Shown in pieces: positions 8,721 through 19,997 of a stretch of 64,000 nt of DNA. The DNA lies in assembly GCA_934045075.1 (NCBI GenBank), contig OW203725.1, positions 15,374,269 to 15,438,268 of the forward strand, written 5' to 3'. The notes beneath the pieces were generated by a model that was not told the DNA's origin, did not search any database, and worked only from the letters and a program-made list of their open reading frames with translations. A program made the translations under genes and the position numbers. Every line of letters starts with the position of its first letter. Position 1 is the stretch's first letter. The DNA comes from Yponomeuta sedellus. Taxonomy: Eukaryota > Arthropoda > Insecta > Lepidoptera > Yponomeutidae.

Positions 8721-10677
8721 TAAATGATTACATGCCTAAACAACAGTGTACATATAGTTATCAACATCTAATTATACATATACATATTACGAGTACATAT
8801 AAAATATTGGTTTCTAAATAATTAAATCGACTGCGTAATGGTCTAAGCTAGTTGGAAAAGATAATAATACAAATAACTCTCGTTCACAAAATGTCCGCCA
8901 TTTCTTGTTTGTGTAACCGACTTGGCATAGTTTCAATATCATTATATTTTCAGCGTTCGACACGGTGACGCTGTGGTTTTCAAGAAGTCAAATTTAAAAA
9001 CTAAAAAATGTTTTGGCCCTCAGGAATTTGAAAGCAATATCAATCCCACTTGAAAAGCTTGGCAGAAAAACAGTTAAATAAAACAGCACGAACGCTTCTA
9101 CACCGAATAGACCTCTCTATAATAGTGGCAAGCATTTTTTGTGTTATGTGAATAGAAGTTGATAGTTTCCCGGCTCGTGTAAACTTGGGTATTGGCGAAG
9201 GGAGCTAGTGAAAGGAAGTCATCCCAGCGGTAAACAATAACGCACGGTCGGAAGCTTCTTTCACGCTAGACCAAACTCCACTCGAGTTGGCAAACGACGA
9301 GCTCTTAAAGAGCGGGCAATTTGCGACGTAACACCCGCCGGATACTGGCTGCTCATTAACTATGAACGCAGTCATCAAGACGCTTCTTCAGTTGAAAAAA
9401 ATGGCGTTTAACAGTGGCACTCTCCGCGAATAAACGCTCCAGCCGAGGCGCTTTTGAGCAGTGACTGCTACAAAGTGCATATAAATTGCACCGGGAAATT
9501 GGAGCGTAGATATGAAAAGGACGCGGGGGTAAACTCTCTGAAAGAAAAGCTGTGGCCAACCCCACTTTAAAAGCTACAGGTACGCTGAATGGAACATATA
9601 AAAAAGAAAAGAGAGCCAAAGGCCCGTCGGACTAGCTCTCAGATTAAAAGTAGTTTTTGAAAATAGTTTTAGGTACAGCAGCCGTGCCTCATTGTAACTC
9701 ATACTACTTAAGTAGTTACTTAGAATTTATTATTAACGCAATATGTATTTTCACTTAAGCGTCTTGTAGTAGGTAGAGTATAACATCATCCAATGTTCTT
9801 AAATTAAAAGCTGTATTAATTATGTATGTGTAGACTTTCAAATGGCTGCTGCTCTCATCCACTGAAGAGGGTGCATAATATCGAAAAAGAATGAAGAAAT
9901 AATTTGAAATTAAAGCTGCGCTCTGCAGCGGGGCTACTCGTAATACTAAAGATGTCTAAAGGCGCGTTATGCCAGGATGTCGATTTGTTCAAGAGGATTT
10001 TCTCGGCTATGTAGAGACATCGCGACGTCGCTTTGAAGAATATTCAGATTTATCAACGAGTTCTCAGGGGATATCCTCAAATAATGTTTGTACAGAGCGC
10101 CCAAGTAGAGCGCACGGAAGACTATTGATTTCAAGCATTTTTCACTCGCGTTTATAGACTTTAAACAAATACCGGGTAACTTGAATGCTACCTAGATATG
10201 GGCGTAGAATATAGAGAATTTTGTTGAATATTTATTTATTAAACAGCATATTGTAATCTATATATAGAGCACGTCTAATTGAAAATAATAATAATTTGCT
10301 TGAATGAAGTTACACCAAAACAAAATATGCAGTCTTTTGAATTAAGATGACTCTGTTTGTCTATGGCCTGATTCTCCGGCAAAAGAACCCACTTTACAAA
10401 TCTTTACTAAAATAATCCTCAAATCAATACTATAAAACTTTGTGTTTTACAAAGACCATGTAAAGGTACTAGAGCCGTTATAGCAAAAGCAGGAGAGGAC
10501 AGGTTGTTCCGGATGTGGAAGCTGCCAATTATAGGCGCTTCCGACGGCGCGCGGGCGCCTGTTTCCGTCTGAAAGTCTGGACCGCCTTTGAAGCCTCCCA
10601 TTCCGTTAGCCCGAGCGCTGTGCGCCAGTGTTATAACACGCACCATTAAAATATTCTATGTGTAAACTTTGTGAAAT
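8721..10677. other. Unassigned stretch
   Basis: About 2 kb with no recognised repeat or gene. A GC-richer patch (about 9170-9620) has a minus-strand open stretch of 87 codons (9356..9619), and 9969..10157 has a plus-strand open stretch of 62 codons. Neither resembles a family I know and neither has convincing splice context, so I do not call them genes. Confidence 0.4.
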
Positions 10678-10775
10678 GAAAACTTCTTTAGGCGGTCTTT
10701 GCGCTGTTTCTGAACAGTAAATGAGACACGGTCGCTGACGCTGAATCTGATATAGTCGGCTCCAGCCGTCATTTA
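10678..10775. repeat. Dispersed repeat, partner of 59995..60125
   Basis: Shared blocks are AAAACTTCTTTAGGCG, GCTGAATC(T/C)GATATA and TCGGCT/TCGACTTCCGTC, in the same order and spacing at both loci. No tRNA-like box or coding sequence is visible. Family unknown to me. Confidence 0.5.
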
Positions 10776-10952
10776 AATCTGATATTGCATAAATCAAAGC
10801 ATCAAGCTTAAAGTTTTTTCGTGTGGTCCTAAGTAGACATATTTTTTTTTTCATTCATTGTGAGCGTACAATCATAGTTTTGTAGCATTTGTAGAAATCT
10901 TATTTTAAATTTATAAGGAGTGTCTGTAGTTTGCTTATGAGAAGACTCCCAT

Positions 10953-11132
10953 ATTTAAAAACCTATTTAGAGGCTAAAAATTTCACCCATGCCGGGATTC
11001 GAACCCGCAACCTCTGGCTATCTGGCTGGTACGGATAGCCAGAGGTTGCGGGTTCGAATCCCGGCATGGGTGAAATTTTTAGCCTCTAAATAGGTTTTTA
11101 AATTTGTTCCTTAGCACGGGTTAGTGCATTAA
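10953..11132. mobile_element. tRNA-like foldback element, copy a (70-bp arms)
   Basis: Arms 10953..11022 and 11034..11103 are perfect inverted repeats around an 11-base loop. Each arm contains a Pol III B box (GGTTCGAATCC) and the family flank TAGCCTCTAAATAGG. The right side continues into the family end CCTTAGCACGGGTTAGTGCA. The A box is lost at the centre. Confidence 0.8.
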
Positions 11133-11486
11133 AAATAAAAATAGTGTAAGACTCCCATATGTTCGTATATATGGTCTCGCCGTTTATTCTCGTATTTGTA
11201 CAAAGGGCGGTGAACGGAGGCCGGATTTAAAGTAAATTAATCCTTCAGTTACCATTCACTATTCGTTCATTATAATCATTCAGTCATTTTCAGCAATGTT
11301 ACTAAACACTCCACTAAACCTTCAGTCCACCCACCGTTCACATTTCCAAGCAGCTAGTTTCTGCCTTCCCCTCCGGAAAATCTACTCTACTGTGAGCTAC
11401 TAGGTGCTTATAAAAGTTTTCTCCACCAATTTCGAAAGTAAGGATGGTATTTATGTTGCGGTTATACCTTCCTTGCTTCCTTCCTT
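11133..11486. other. Unassigned stretch
   Basis: No recognisable gene or repeat. Contains short runs similar to ATTCACT/ATTCATT but no clear unit. Confidence 0.4.
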
Positions 11487-11895
11487 GAAGCGGTGGTAGC
11501 TCAGTGGGTAGAACCATGGACTGGCAAGCGAAAGCCCCAGGTTCGATCCCGAGTGCGGACATGTACCAATGACTTTGTTTAATTTCAAAGCTACGTACAT
11601 TTGCGAATTTGTAGTCGCAATACCACACGCTAACGGTGAAGGAAAACATCGTGAGGAAACCCGCGGCTTGGTTGGCTCCGCACGTATTGACTAGTCTTTC
11701 CTGTGGGCTAGGCCGACTAAGCTGTCAGGATGGTATAGGTGCTGGGCAAGCCTAAAAACCATCTATAAAACAATGTCCCAGGCACTACAGCGTCGGAGTG
11801 GTCCCTTCACCCATCTAGTGTGTGAGTGAAGATACCACTGGACGCTGTATAAATCATCTCATTAAGTAGATGCAAAAAGGCCAATATTCTATACC
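11487..11895 (+). mobile_element. tRNA-headed SINE, long form (full-length)
   Basis: The tRNA-like head has an A box GGTAGCTCAGTGGG (about 11494) and B box GGTTCGATCCC (about 11541). The body reads ATGTACCAATGACTT, then GTGAAGGAAAACATCGTGAGG, then the long 3' part GACTAGTCTTTCCTGTGGGC ... ACGCTGTATAAATCATCTCA. The same body lies inverted at 15290..15615. Confidence 0.8.
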
Positions 11896-12470
11896 TTCCT
11901 TTGCAAGTGCAGCTAAAGCCGCGTCTCCATACCTGTAGTTGGCTGTACTTTCTGTGCTACTGTGTATAAAAGATTTATATAACCTGTGAGAATGTTACCT
12001 ATTACAGTTCTGATTTGTTACTGTTTCCATCATACATGTAAAAAATATGTAAAGGATGGATGAATGTGAGTAAGGTTGAAATGTTGTATATCATTTATTT
12101 ATAATAAGAACTGGAACCACTTCAAGTGTTGTTTTATTTGTAAATTAGTAGTATAATAAAACAGAAAAACTGGATAAAAACGTATAAGCAGGTAAAACAG
12201 TCAGATCTGGTCGAAGGGTAAATGATGAAAAATGAGGGAAATTGAAAAATGTGTGACATAATTTAAATATTTGAAAATGATAGATAGAAAAAGAAATAAA
12301 AATGGTGTAAAGAGGTTAGCACCGTTACAAGGTAACCAGTTAAGGTAAGATTTGGTCAATCAATTTTAAACAGCAACTGTTACTGCTAAATGAGTAACCC
12401 ATGTCTATGCTCACAATAAATATTCTCATTCTTATTCTTATATAATTTTCAGTTTTAAACAGACAGACAG
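11896..12470. other. Unassigned AT-rich stretch
   Basis: Nothing recognised except a LINE-like 3' terminus ATAAATATTCTCATTCTTAT at about 12416-12440. Confidence 0.4.
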
Positions 12471-13868
12471 ACGGGCAGTCATTTCGAAACTATAAGTAGT
12501 TCCATAGTCAAAAGGTTTCCTTTTGACTATGCAACTACGGAACGCTAAAAATCAGTTAAGTAACATATTATTTATTGATCAACATGGGCATGACAATAAA
12601 TCACTGAAATTTTTCAGTTTATGATAATAAAGAAACCCTTATTCAAATGTTGCCTTCAACGTGTAGACACACGGGCAGTCATTTCGAAACTATAAGCAGT
12701 TCCATAGTCAAAAGGTTTCCTTTTAACTATGCAACTACGGAACGCTAAAAATCAGTTAAGTAACATATTATTTATTGATCAACATGGGCATGACAATAAA
12801 TCACTGAAATTTTTCAGTTTATGATAATAAAGAAACCCTTATTCAAATGTTGCCTTCAACGTGTAGACACACGGGCAGTCATTTCGAAACTATAAGCAGT
12901 TCCATAGTCAAAAGGTTTCCTTTTAACTATGCAACTACGGAACGCTAAAAATCAGTTAAGTAACATATTATTTATTGATCAACATGGGCATGACAATAAA
13001 TCACTGAGATTTTTCAGTTAATGATAATAAAGAAACCCTTATTCAAATGTTGCCTTCAACGTGTAGACACACGGGCAGTCATTTCGAAACTATAAGTAGT
13101 TCCATAGTCAAAAGGTTTCCTTTTGACTATGCAACTACGGAACGCTAAAAATCAGTTAAGTAACATATTATTTATTGATCAACATGGGCATGACAATAAA
13201 TCACTGAAATTTTTCAGTTTATGATAATAAAGAAACCCTTATTCAAATGTTGCCTTCAACGTGTAAACACACGGGCAGTAATTTCGAAACTATAAGTAGT
13301 TCCATAGTCAAAAGGTTTCCTTTTGACTATGCAACTACGGAACGCTAAAAATCAGTTAAGTAACATATTATTTATTGATCAACATGGGCATGACAATAAA
13401 TCACTGAAATTTTTCAGTTTATGATAATAAAGAAACCCTTATTCAAATGTTGCCTTCAACGTGTAGACACACGGGCAGTCATTTCGAAACTCTAAGCAGT
13501 TCCATAGTCAAAAGGTTTCCTTTTGACTATGCAACTACGGAACGCTAAAAATCAGTTAAGTAACATATTATTTATTGATCAACATGGGCATGACAATAAA
13601 TCACTGAGATTTTTCAGTTAATGATAATAAAGAAACCCTTATTCAAATATTGCCTTCAACGTGTAGACACACGGGCAGTCATTTCGAAACTATAAGCAGT
13701 TCCATAGTCAAAAGGTTTCCTTTTGACTATGCAACTACGGAACGCTAAAAATCAGTTAAGTAACATATTATTTATTGATCAACATGGGCATGACAATAAA
13801 TAACTGAAATTTTTCAGTTTATGATAATAAAGAAACCCTTATTCAAATGTTGCCTTCAACGTGTGTCT
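12471..13868. repeat. Tandem array, 7 units of exactly 200 bp
   Basis: The unit start ACGGGCAGT recurs at 12471, 12671, 12871, 13071, 13271, 13471 and 13671. Units differ by only a few substitutions. Each has a hairpin CATAGTCAAAAGG / CCTTTTGACTATG around TTT, flanked by GTAGTT / AACTAC, plus a second small inverted repeat ACTGAAA / TTTCAGT. No ORF runs through it. It is a local satellite or the internal array of a transposon. Confidence 0.9.
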
Positions 13869-13880
13869 AGCAATGGCCCC

Positions 13881-13919
13881 CAACATTATCGTCTTAGTCC
13901 GATAATGTTGTTAATCTGA
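13881..13919 (+). other. Hairpin followed by CTGA, possible Helitron-type 3' end
   Basis: CAACATTATCG and CGATAATGTTG form an 11-bp stem with an 8-base loop, followed five bases later by CTGA and then T. Helitrons end in a hairpin plus CTRR before a T. It lies just 12 bases after the 200-bp array. The match is suggestive only; no 5' end was identified. Confidence 0.3.
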
Positions 13920-14498
13920 TAATTATTGCAAATTTCGGGGATAAGGGTTGTAAGCGCTATAATCCGTACTTGATGTATGTACATAGTTAATGTCCGAACG
14001 AGAATCATGCCTCACAATGGAACCTATTCAAATTAGAATTGATGTATTCTCAATTAAGTAAATAGGTACCTATTTAATTATTCCAATCCAAACCTTTAGC
14101 CCACATTCGTCCACTTTGCGGCCATACTCATAACCAGCAAAAGCAATTTCCTGTCTAACTACATTACAACCCCTCTTTTAAAATTAATCAATTCATTCAA
14201 ACTCAATATCAAACTAAAAAAAGAAATATTCCCAGTAAAAACAAAATGTTTACTTAATGAACATCAAAGCAGTTAGTTTTACAATTAATAAATGATGTGG
14301 AGAAGAAGCTTTCCAACTCTCAGAACAAAGAAACTCCATATTTATTCCATTTAAAATACGTTTCACCTTAATTAACAGAGTTTGAAACTTAAAGTGACAC
14401 TACACATACTTACACAATCGTTCCCGTGAACATTATTTTAATACCATAATGTCCTTCCTACTTTGTATTATAAATGTGGAATTTTGTGAAGATGCTTG
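13920..14498. other. Unassigned AT-rich stretch
   Basis: No gene or repeat recognised. Confidence 0.4.
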
Positions 14499-14580
14499 GA
14501 AATCATCAAAGGAATCGAACCAGACCCCTTAAGGTTCCAGGCATGCGGTCTACCTCTCCGCTACTGCTGCCTCACACCAG
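14499..14580 (-). mobile_element. tRNA-like SINE head fragment
   Basis: On the minus strand GCAGTAGCGGAGAGGTAGAC resembles an A box region and GGTTCGATTCC is a good B box, with tRNA-like spacing. Only the head is visible. Confidence 0.45.
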
Positions 14581-14969
14581 GCGTATTTATGATGTAAATA
14601 ATTTGATTACATTTTACGGTCACAGAGTTTAGTACAGGCTAATATAAAAATGTAAATACATTTTTCAATTGCGTGAAAATTAATGAAAGGGCCTGTTTTA
14701 CTATTCGCTGACTTTAATAAAACAAAACGTCGAGGGAATATTTACATTTTGCTTAGGCCCACCTGACGCCAGCGCCGCCGCCCCCGCCCCCATCGGCAAC
14801 GCCACTTTATTTACATATCATCATTTAATTAAATATTTTAACGTTTTCACAGACAACAAAAAGACCCTTATGAAGTGGAGAGAGCGGAAGTTTACAGTAC
14901 GAGTAAATATTTCGAACGTTTTTATGTACCCACATAAAACGTTCAACAAGGACATAATAATTAGCTGAC

Positions 14970-15105
14970 CGCGCAAACATTGTTTTGAGCCTACGGCCTA
15001 TTCTCAGACCTACAAAATATACACAAAAAAATCTTAATAATCGGTGAAGCCGTTTCGGAAGAGTTCGATAATAAGCATTATGAAAATATTTTTATATACT
15101 AGTTA
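14970..15105 (+). mobile_element. Decayed repeat (AGCTGACCGCGCAAACATTG family)
   Basis: The blocks CTGACCGCGCAAAC, TTCTCAGACCTAC and AAATATACACA recur in the same order at 29945..30030. Related copies in Lepidoptera are usually Helitron-like or MITE-like; the class is uncertain here. Confidence 0.4.
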
Positions 15106-15109
15106 CATG

Positions 15110-15245
15110 GCCCTTTGCATCTAACATAACATAACATTTACAGGCACATAAATTGCTTCTGACCCCATACTAGGATACCCTGTGTCGTGGGAACCAGAAA
15201 CAACGACATCACAAACATGTAAACATCCAGATCTGGGGTTTTTTT
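15110..15245 (-). mobile_element. SINE 3' part (CTGGTTCCCA family)
   Basis: The reverse complement of this stretch matches the body at 31300..31425: ACATGTTTGTGATGTCG, CTGGTTCCCACGACACAGGG, AACATTTACAGGC on the opposite end. The tRNA head is missing, leaving a run of T that corresponds to the poly(A) after the head. Confidence 0.6.
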
Positions 15246-15289
15246 TTATCTACGTAATAACATGATTTTTATATACTAGATACAGCTTC

Positions 15290-15615
15290 CAATGGCATCT
15301 TCACTCACACTACATGAGCGAAGGGACCACTCGGATGCTGGTGCCTGGGACATGGTTTTAGATGGTGTAAGCTTCCCCAGCACCTATACCATCCTGACAG
15401 CTTAGTCGGCCCAGCCCACAGGAAAGACTAGTCAATACGTGCAGAGCCAACCAAGCCGCGGGTGTTCTCACGACCATTTTCTTCACCATTAGCGTGTGGT
15501 TTTAGTGGCCACTACAAATTGTCAAATGTACGTAATCAACTTTGAAATTAAACAAACTCATTGGTACATGCCCATTGCCGGCACTGGGTATGGAATATGG
15601 GTCTTAGCGGTGGTA
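15290..15615 (-). mobile_element. tRNA-headed SINE, long form, head decayed
   Basis: The minus-strand body matches 11560..11895, including GACTAGTCTTTCCTGTGGGC and CCCAGGCACCAGCATCCGAG. The tRNA-like head at the right end is barely recognisable. A separate SINE head begins at 15606 on the plus strand. Confidence 0.65.
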
Positions 15616-15689
15616 GCTCAGCGAGTAGAACAATACTAGATAATAAAGTATATAATTATCACTGAAGAGTATATGCCTTCTTGAATTGA

Positions 15690-15925
15690 GAGAGAGTGTG
15701 GGTTTAATTACCACGCGTGCCCGTTCGGAAGTGGCCATTTCAAGCGCTGAGGTTTTCTCCTGATGTTTTTCTTGACGGATAGCGAGTGATACTGCTCCTA
15801 ATGGTTTCCATTGGTATGCACGTAACTCAGAAGTTAAAAAAGTCATTGTACATGCCCGGGATTCAAACCCACGGCCTCTTGAAATGGAGGCAATGAATCT
15901 ACCGACAGCCACTTTCATTAAGACC
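15690..15925 (-). mobile_element. tRNA-headed SINE, short form
   Basis: On the minus strand the B box is GGGTTTGAATCCCGG (about 15860), followed by GCATGTACAATGACTT, the ATCACTCGCTATCCG block, and the end CACTTCCGAACGGGCACGCG then TGGTAATTAAACCC. The head lacks a clean A box. Confidence 0.6.
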
Positions 15926-16189
15926 AATGTTACGATAAATAAATACAGAACGTGCTACCAACGCTCACTTTATCAACTAAAGTCTTTGTTTTGTATTTCA
16001 TTCTTACCCTTAATATTTTTTGTAAGGATGCAGTATATACTATAAAGATAATGGCAGCAATAAATCTAAAGTTGCCAGCACGGCGCCGAGCGGGCAACTT
16101 GCCCAGCCTCTGGGTGCGTAGAGTGCATGAAAAGAACGCGCCACGTGTGGTGCTTACTTATCTACTTTTAATATTTCCCCATTTTTTTA

Positions 16190-16300
16190 TGTAGCCTGTA
16201 TTCGTCCTACTGCAGGGCATATGTCTTCGCGGTGGGCACGCGTGATAATCAAGATATGAGCTTAATTACCACGCGTGACCACCGCGGATGGGCAACTTCA
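16190..16300 (-). mobile_element. SINE short-form 3' fragment
   Basis: TGTAGCCTGTATTCGTCCTA, CTGCAGGGCATATG and TTACCACGCGTG are the reversed 3' end of the short-form SINE that is complete at 28040..28330. Confidence 0.55.
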
Positions 16301-16323
16301 AGTGTTGTATGTATCGGATATTT

Positions 16324-16480
16324 TAATAACCTATTTAGAGGCTAAAAATTTCATTCATGCCGGGACTCGAATCCGCGACCTCTGGCTAACCGTGCCGTGG
16401 TAGAGTCCCGGCATGGGTGGAATTTCTAGCCTCTAAATAGGTTTTTAAAATTATCCTTAGCACGGGTTAGTGCTTACACT
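16324..16480. mobile_element. tRNA-like foldback element, copy b (imperfect)
   Basis: ACCTATTTAGAGGCTAAAAA opens and its complement TAGCCTCTAAATAGGT closes the unit. The inner arms are shorter and mismatched (GACTCGAATCC versus a truncated partner). It ends with CCTTAGCACGGGTTAGTGC, which forms a further inverted repeat with 16495..16513 of the next copy. Confidence 0.75.
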
Positions 16481-16492
16481 TTTTTATTTTTA

Positions 16493-16720
16493 ATGCACTA
16501 ACCCGTGCTAAGGAACAAATTTAAAAACCTATTTAGAGGCTAAAAATTTCACCCATGCCGGGATTCGAACCCGCAACCTCTGGCTATCCGTACCAGCGCT
16601 CTACCAATTGAGCTCAATTGGTAGAGCGCTGGTACGGATAGCCAGAGGTTGCGGGTTCGAATCCCGGCATGGGTGAAATTTTTAGCCTCTAAATAGGTTT
16701 TTAAACGGGTTAGTGCACTA
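16493..16720. mobile_element. tRNA-like foldback element, copy c: perfect 186-bp palindrome
   Basis: Bases 16520..16612 and 16613..16705 are exact reverse complements with no spacer (centre GAG|CTC), by direct reading. Each 93-base arm holds most of a tRNA-like unit: D-arm GGTAGAGC, anticodon stem, B box GGTTCGAATCC, acceptor strand ATGGGTG, and the flank TAGCCTCTAAATAGG. Outside the arms are the family ends GCACTAACCCGTGC and CGGGTTAGTGCA. A transcript would fold into one long perfect hairpin. Confidence 0.9.
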
Positions 16721-16837
16721 AAAAGTAATATAGGTATGTGAATATTTCAGACACTTAAGTATCCTCACGATGATTTCTTTCACAGTAAAGCGAGTAGTAT
16801 TGCTACTACAACTTTACAAATGTTTGTGGCTTAGAAT

Positions 16838-16925
16838 ATAAAGTCATTGGTGCATGCACGGATACGAACCCACAAGCCCTCGAATGTGAGTCCGGCGTTC
16901 TACCTTTGTGCTACCACCATAGTTT
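16838..16925 (-). mobile_element. SINE head fragment
   Basis: On the minus strand, GGTGGTAGCACAAAGGTAGA is followed by GGTTCGTATCCGTGCATGCA and then CCAATGACTTT, the head and first body bases of the tRNA-headed SINE. The rest is missing. Confidence 0.5.
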
Positions 16926-17980
16926 TTCCCAATTGCACGGTGAATTTGTTTTAATGCTGATAGGACTGAGCGTATACCTACAACAGAACAATGAGCATTC
17001 GCCGTTTCTAAACTAGTCGAACGGAACAACGAACAGGGGCCTAATTATTCCCACCAAATCCTGAGCGATTCCAATGGTCTTACCGTTAAATTTCATACTG
17101 TTGACAGTATTAGAATGACATTCAGTAGATTTTTTTCATTATATCAGTAAAATTTGCTCATTACATAGAACTAAATTTTATGTACGATCCGAGTTCGAAT
17201 TAAAATATGTCACTTCGGTGGGGAATTGGCACTGAATGCTGTAGCACAGGTTTTTAACCTTGTATAGCACAGCGTCAGAAGCTAATCGTTAATTTTGTGT
17301 AAAGCGTTTAGGTAAAAACTTTTTGTAAAAGTTGTGTACTAATCCGCAATAAATATTGTATTTTATTCTAGTAAGACGACTGGAATCGCTCGAGAGCCAC
17401 GTCATGGAGCCAATCCTCGTTACGAATATTTTCACGCTAGCGAAGTCGTGTAAATGCTCGTCATAGTTAGAAAAATTTGGCCTTTGCATTTACGTAATGA
17501 TATGATTTATACAGCGTTTAGTGGCAGTTTTACTCACACAAAATGGTTGAAGTACCCGCTGCAGTGCTCGGGATATTGTTTTAGATGGAGTAGGCCTGTT
17601 GGAATAATATAATAGTGTCATTGATATTGCAAAATGTCACATTCTAAAAAATATTTTCGCTTTTGTCATAAAATTTGTATGAAACATAAAAAAATACATA
17701 AGACATCATAATTGTTACTTAATCATGCTGAGGTTATAATATCTCACACTTACGTTGTGAATAAAGTTTTCCGTAAATTTTGATAAAAAAAAAACAAAAA
17801 TGATGTTTGTTTGACACATTATTATGACATGTTGGGATATCAATGACGTGTTAGAATGTTTTAAGATTTCTGACGGCGGCTAGAAACAAAATTACTGTCG
17901 CTTTACAAGAATGCTCCCTAGAACTAAAGCTCTCTCTTTAAGTATATAGTCTGGATCAAAATAGAACTAGACCCGAAGAT
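16926..17980. other. Unassigned stretch
   Basis: AT-rich, no gene recognised. A minor SINE-like 3' scrap (GTATTGTTTTAGATGGAGTA region) may be present around 17500-17600. Confidence 0.4.
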
Positions 17981-17984
17981 CGGG

Positions 17985-18065
17985 CTCAGTGGCGTGTCTT
18001 GGGAGAGGCCTATGTCCAGCAGTGGACTGACACCGGCTGATTAAGATTATGATGAGAAATAGAAA
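17985..18065 (+). mobile_element. RTE-like LINE 3' end
   Basis: TGGGAGAGGCCTATGTCCAG then CAGTGGACTGACACCGGCTG followed by an ATTATGATGAG tail. This is the plus-strand counterpart of the minus copies at 25120 and 32040. In coding-strand copies the block encodes the RTE C-terminus ending QQWTDTG. Confidence 0.7.
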
Positions 18066-18780
18066 AGCACAATAATCACTTATATTTCAAAACATTCATG
18101 AAATTGTTTCAGTTATTGATGTTATAGATACGGTTGACAGATTTTACGACACGCTTACCGGCGTGCGTGAGAACGCACCTTAAGGATGAAACATAGCAAC
18201 GCGGTGGCGATGGCGGTTGCGGTCCATACGTCCATCTACATACTACCACATAAACTGACGCATGTGTGGAGGTCCATACATGCGTTATTTACTAGTCATT
18301 TAAGGCGCTTCCTAAAGAAACAATAGGCATGACGAAGGATTTTTAAACCCTCTTCGATAATATGGGCAAAAAGACCTATTATTCAGTAATAAACTAAAGT
18401 TTAACAAAGTTTATAGCCATTTTTCTAAAATTATTTTAAATCTGGGCTAACAGCTCGCAGTGTCATGTCGTCGAATCTGACGTCACATCCAGGTAAAAAA
18501 CATTTTAATCACTGGAAGTCACAACAAAACACGGGTGAAGTTTACTAAGCGTGAGGTCACGAGGGGTGATGGGTGTTTCAATCAAAACGGTTGAAAGCAG
18601 TTTTATAATCTTTTAATTTATTGAAAATATTGGTGATCCCTTTTATATTATAAACTAAATCAGTGTTTCAAATCCTTTTAACGTGTACGTACGTTCCCTT
18701 AATATCGTTAAGACTTTGATTATTTGATACTGTCGTCACGCCTATTCCCATACAAAGGTATTCGGCAACATGTTCAGAGG
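18066..18780. other. Unassigned stretch
   Basis: Nothing recognised; short GC-richer patch at 18140-18290. Confidence 0.4.
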
Positions 18781-18785
18781 ACACA

Positions 18786-18925
18786 ATTAAGGTTTAATCG
18801 TGCTTATTAGAATAATTTTATCAAAAATAAATTATAGCCTTGAGAATAAGTTATTAGTAAAAGTTTTATGAAGCTAAAATTATATTTTATTCTCAATTGT
18901 AAGCACGATCAAACCTTGATTTATT
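18786..18925. mobile_element. Small inverted-repeat element (candidate MITE)
   Basis: ACAATTAAGGTTTAATCGTG near the left edge and its near complement AAGCACGATCAAACCTTG at about 18900 frame an AT-rich centre of about 80 bases. No coding sequence. Confidence 0.4.
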
Positions 18926-19593
18926 TATGTTCTTTAAACACATTGGCAAAGATTCATTGCGATCCGGCGAGTCGTTTGTAAATAAAAACCAAACTACTTG
19001 TGTATAGGAATTGCTTGAGGAAGACTTTTAAGCCGTTTCCTAAAGAAATAATCCCATACAAACGTAGTTTAGTTTTTTAGTTACAAACGCCATGTCGAAT
19101 CCCATAGGGATATGTTCATAGGGATGGCAAGTGGTAAACCGTTTCTTCCGACCTCTCTAATGAAATGAATGTGGCAAAGGCGGTAAAAATAGAGTGCGAA
19201 AAAAGTCCTCCGAAGTATGGAGCCGCAATGCGCTGTATTAAAGTTTCTAAATTTCGCATAGAGTACATACGTCAAGTGCATGATATTTGAAGTGAGCATT
19301 CATATTATTTATGGACGACGAGTTCAATGTAACTTGACGGGACATAGGTAATTGCAATTTACATGTTGAGTGGTAGGGGGAAACATAATGTCACACAGTG
19401 TTGTTACTTATCAGTTTACTAATGGGCTGTGTACAGGTTGTTTCCCAAATAATAGGTGACCTTGCGTTTCTTACTTTATTTTGATTTGATCACTTCCAAT
19501 AATATCTTCGAAATCTATTTTTCATAAAGAAATATTAAAAATCTTATACTTTATTGCACAGGAGATTACACATGAGATAACATGTACATTCTG

Positions 19594-19745
19594 AAAAACC
19601 TATTTAGAGGCTAAAAATTCCACCCATGCCGGGATTCGAACCCGCGACCTCTGGCTATCCGTGCCAGGGCTCTATCCAACTGAGCTAATGGGCGACTCAC
19701 CGGCATCAGTGAAATTTCGAACCTCTTTACACTATTCTCTGTATT
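19594..19745 (-). mobile_element. tRNA-like element, copy d (single, not folded back)
   Basis: The minus strand reads GGTTCGAAATTTCACTGATG, then GGCTCAATTGG-like TTAGCTCAGTTGG (A box), B box GGTTCGAATCCCGG, CATGGGTGG and TTTTAGCCTCTAAATAGG. It gives a complete tRNA-like cloverleaf layout. Confidence 0.7.
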
Positions 19746-19794
19746 ATATACATTCTGCGATACATGAATATGAACAATACGATATTATTGAGTA

Positions 19795-19905
19795 GGTGGA
19801 AGGTCCGTGGTTGCGGATGACACGGAACCGTGAGAGATAGCATCTGGAGGAAAAAGCCTATACCGAGCAGTGGGCGGTGGCCTGATGATGACGATGAAGA
19901 ACATG
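19795..19905 (+). mobile_element. LINE 3' end with (GATGAT)-type tail
   Basis: GGAAAAAGCCTATACCGAGC then AGTGGGCGGTGGCCTGATGA and a GATGACGATGAAG tail. It is the same family as 49020..49195 (CAGCAGTGGGCGAAGGTCGA then TGATGATGAA). RTE-like 3' terminus. Confidence 0.6.
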
Positions 19906-19997
19906 TACAAAGGCGACCCTATTTCATAAGTTTCTTTAATATTTTTTCATTTATCGTACGAATTGATCGCGTCACATTTTAACATATAATATTTAAA

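Noticed and set aside
9356..9619. 87-codon minus-strand open frame as a gene
   Set aside because: No family recognised; the region is GC-richer, which lengthens chance open frames.
12471..13868. CRISPR array
   Set aside because: The units are contiguous 200-bp repeats with no unique spacers, in a eukaryotic genome.
16520..16705. Functional tRNA genes
   Set aside because: The tRNA-like fold lacks the U before the anticodon and is repeated in a mobile family with shared flanks; these are tRNA-derived repeats, not host tRNA genes. The same applies to 19594..19745, 33830..33895 and 34130..34195.
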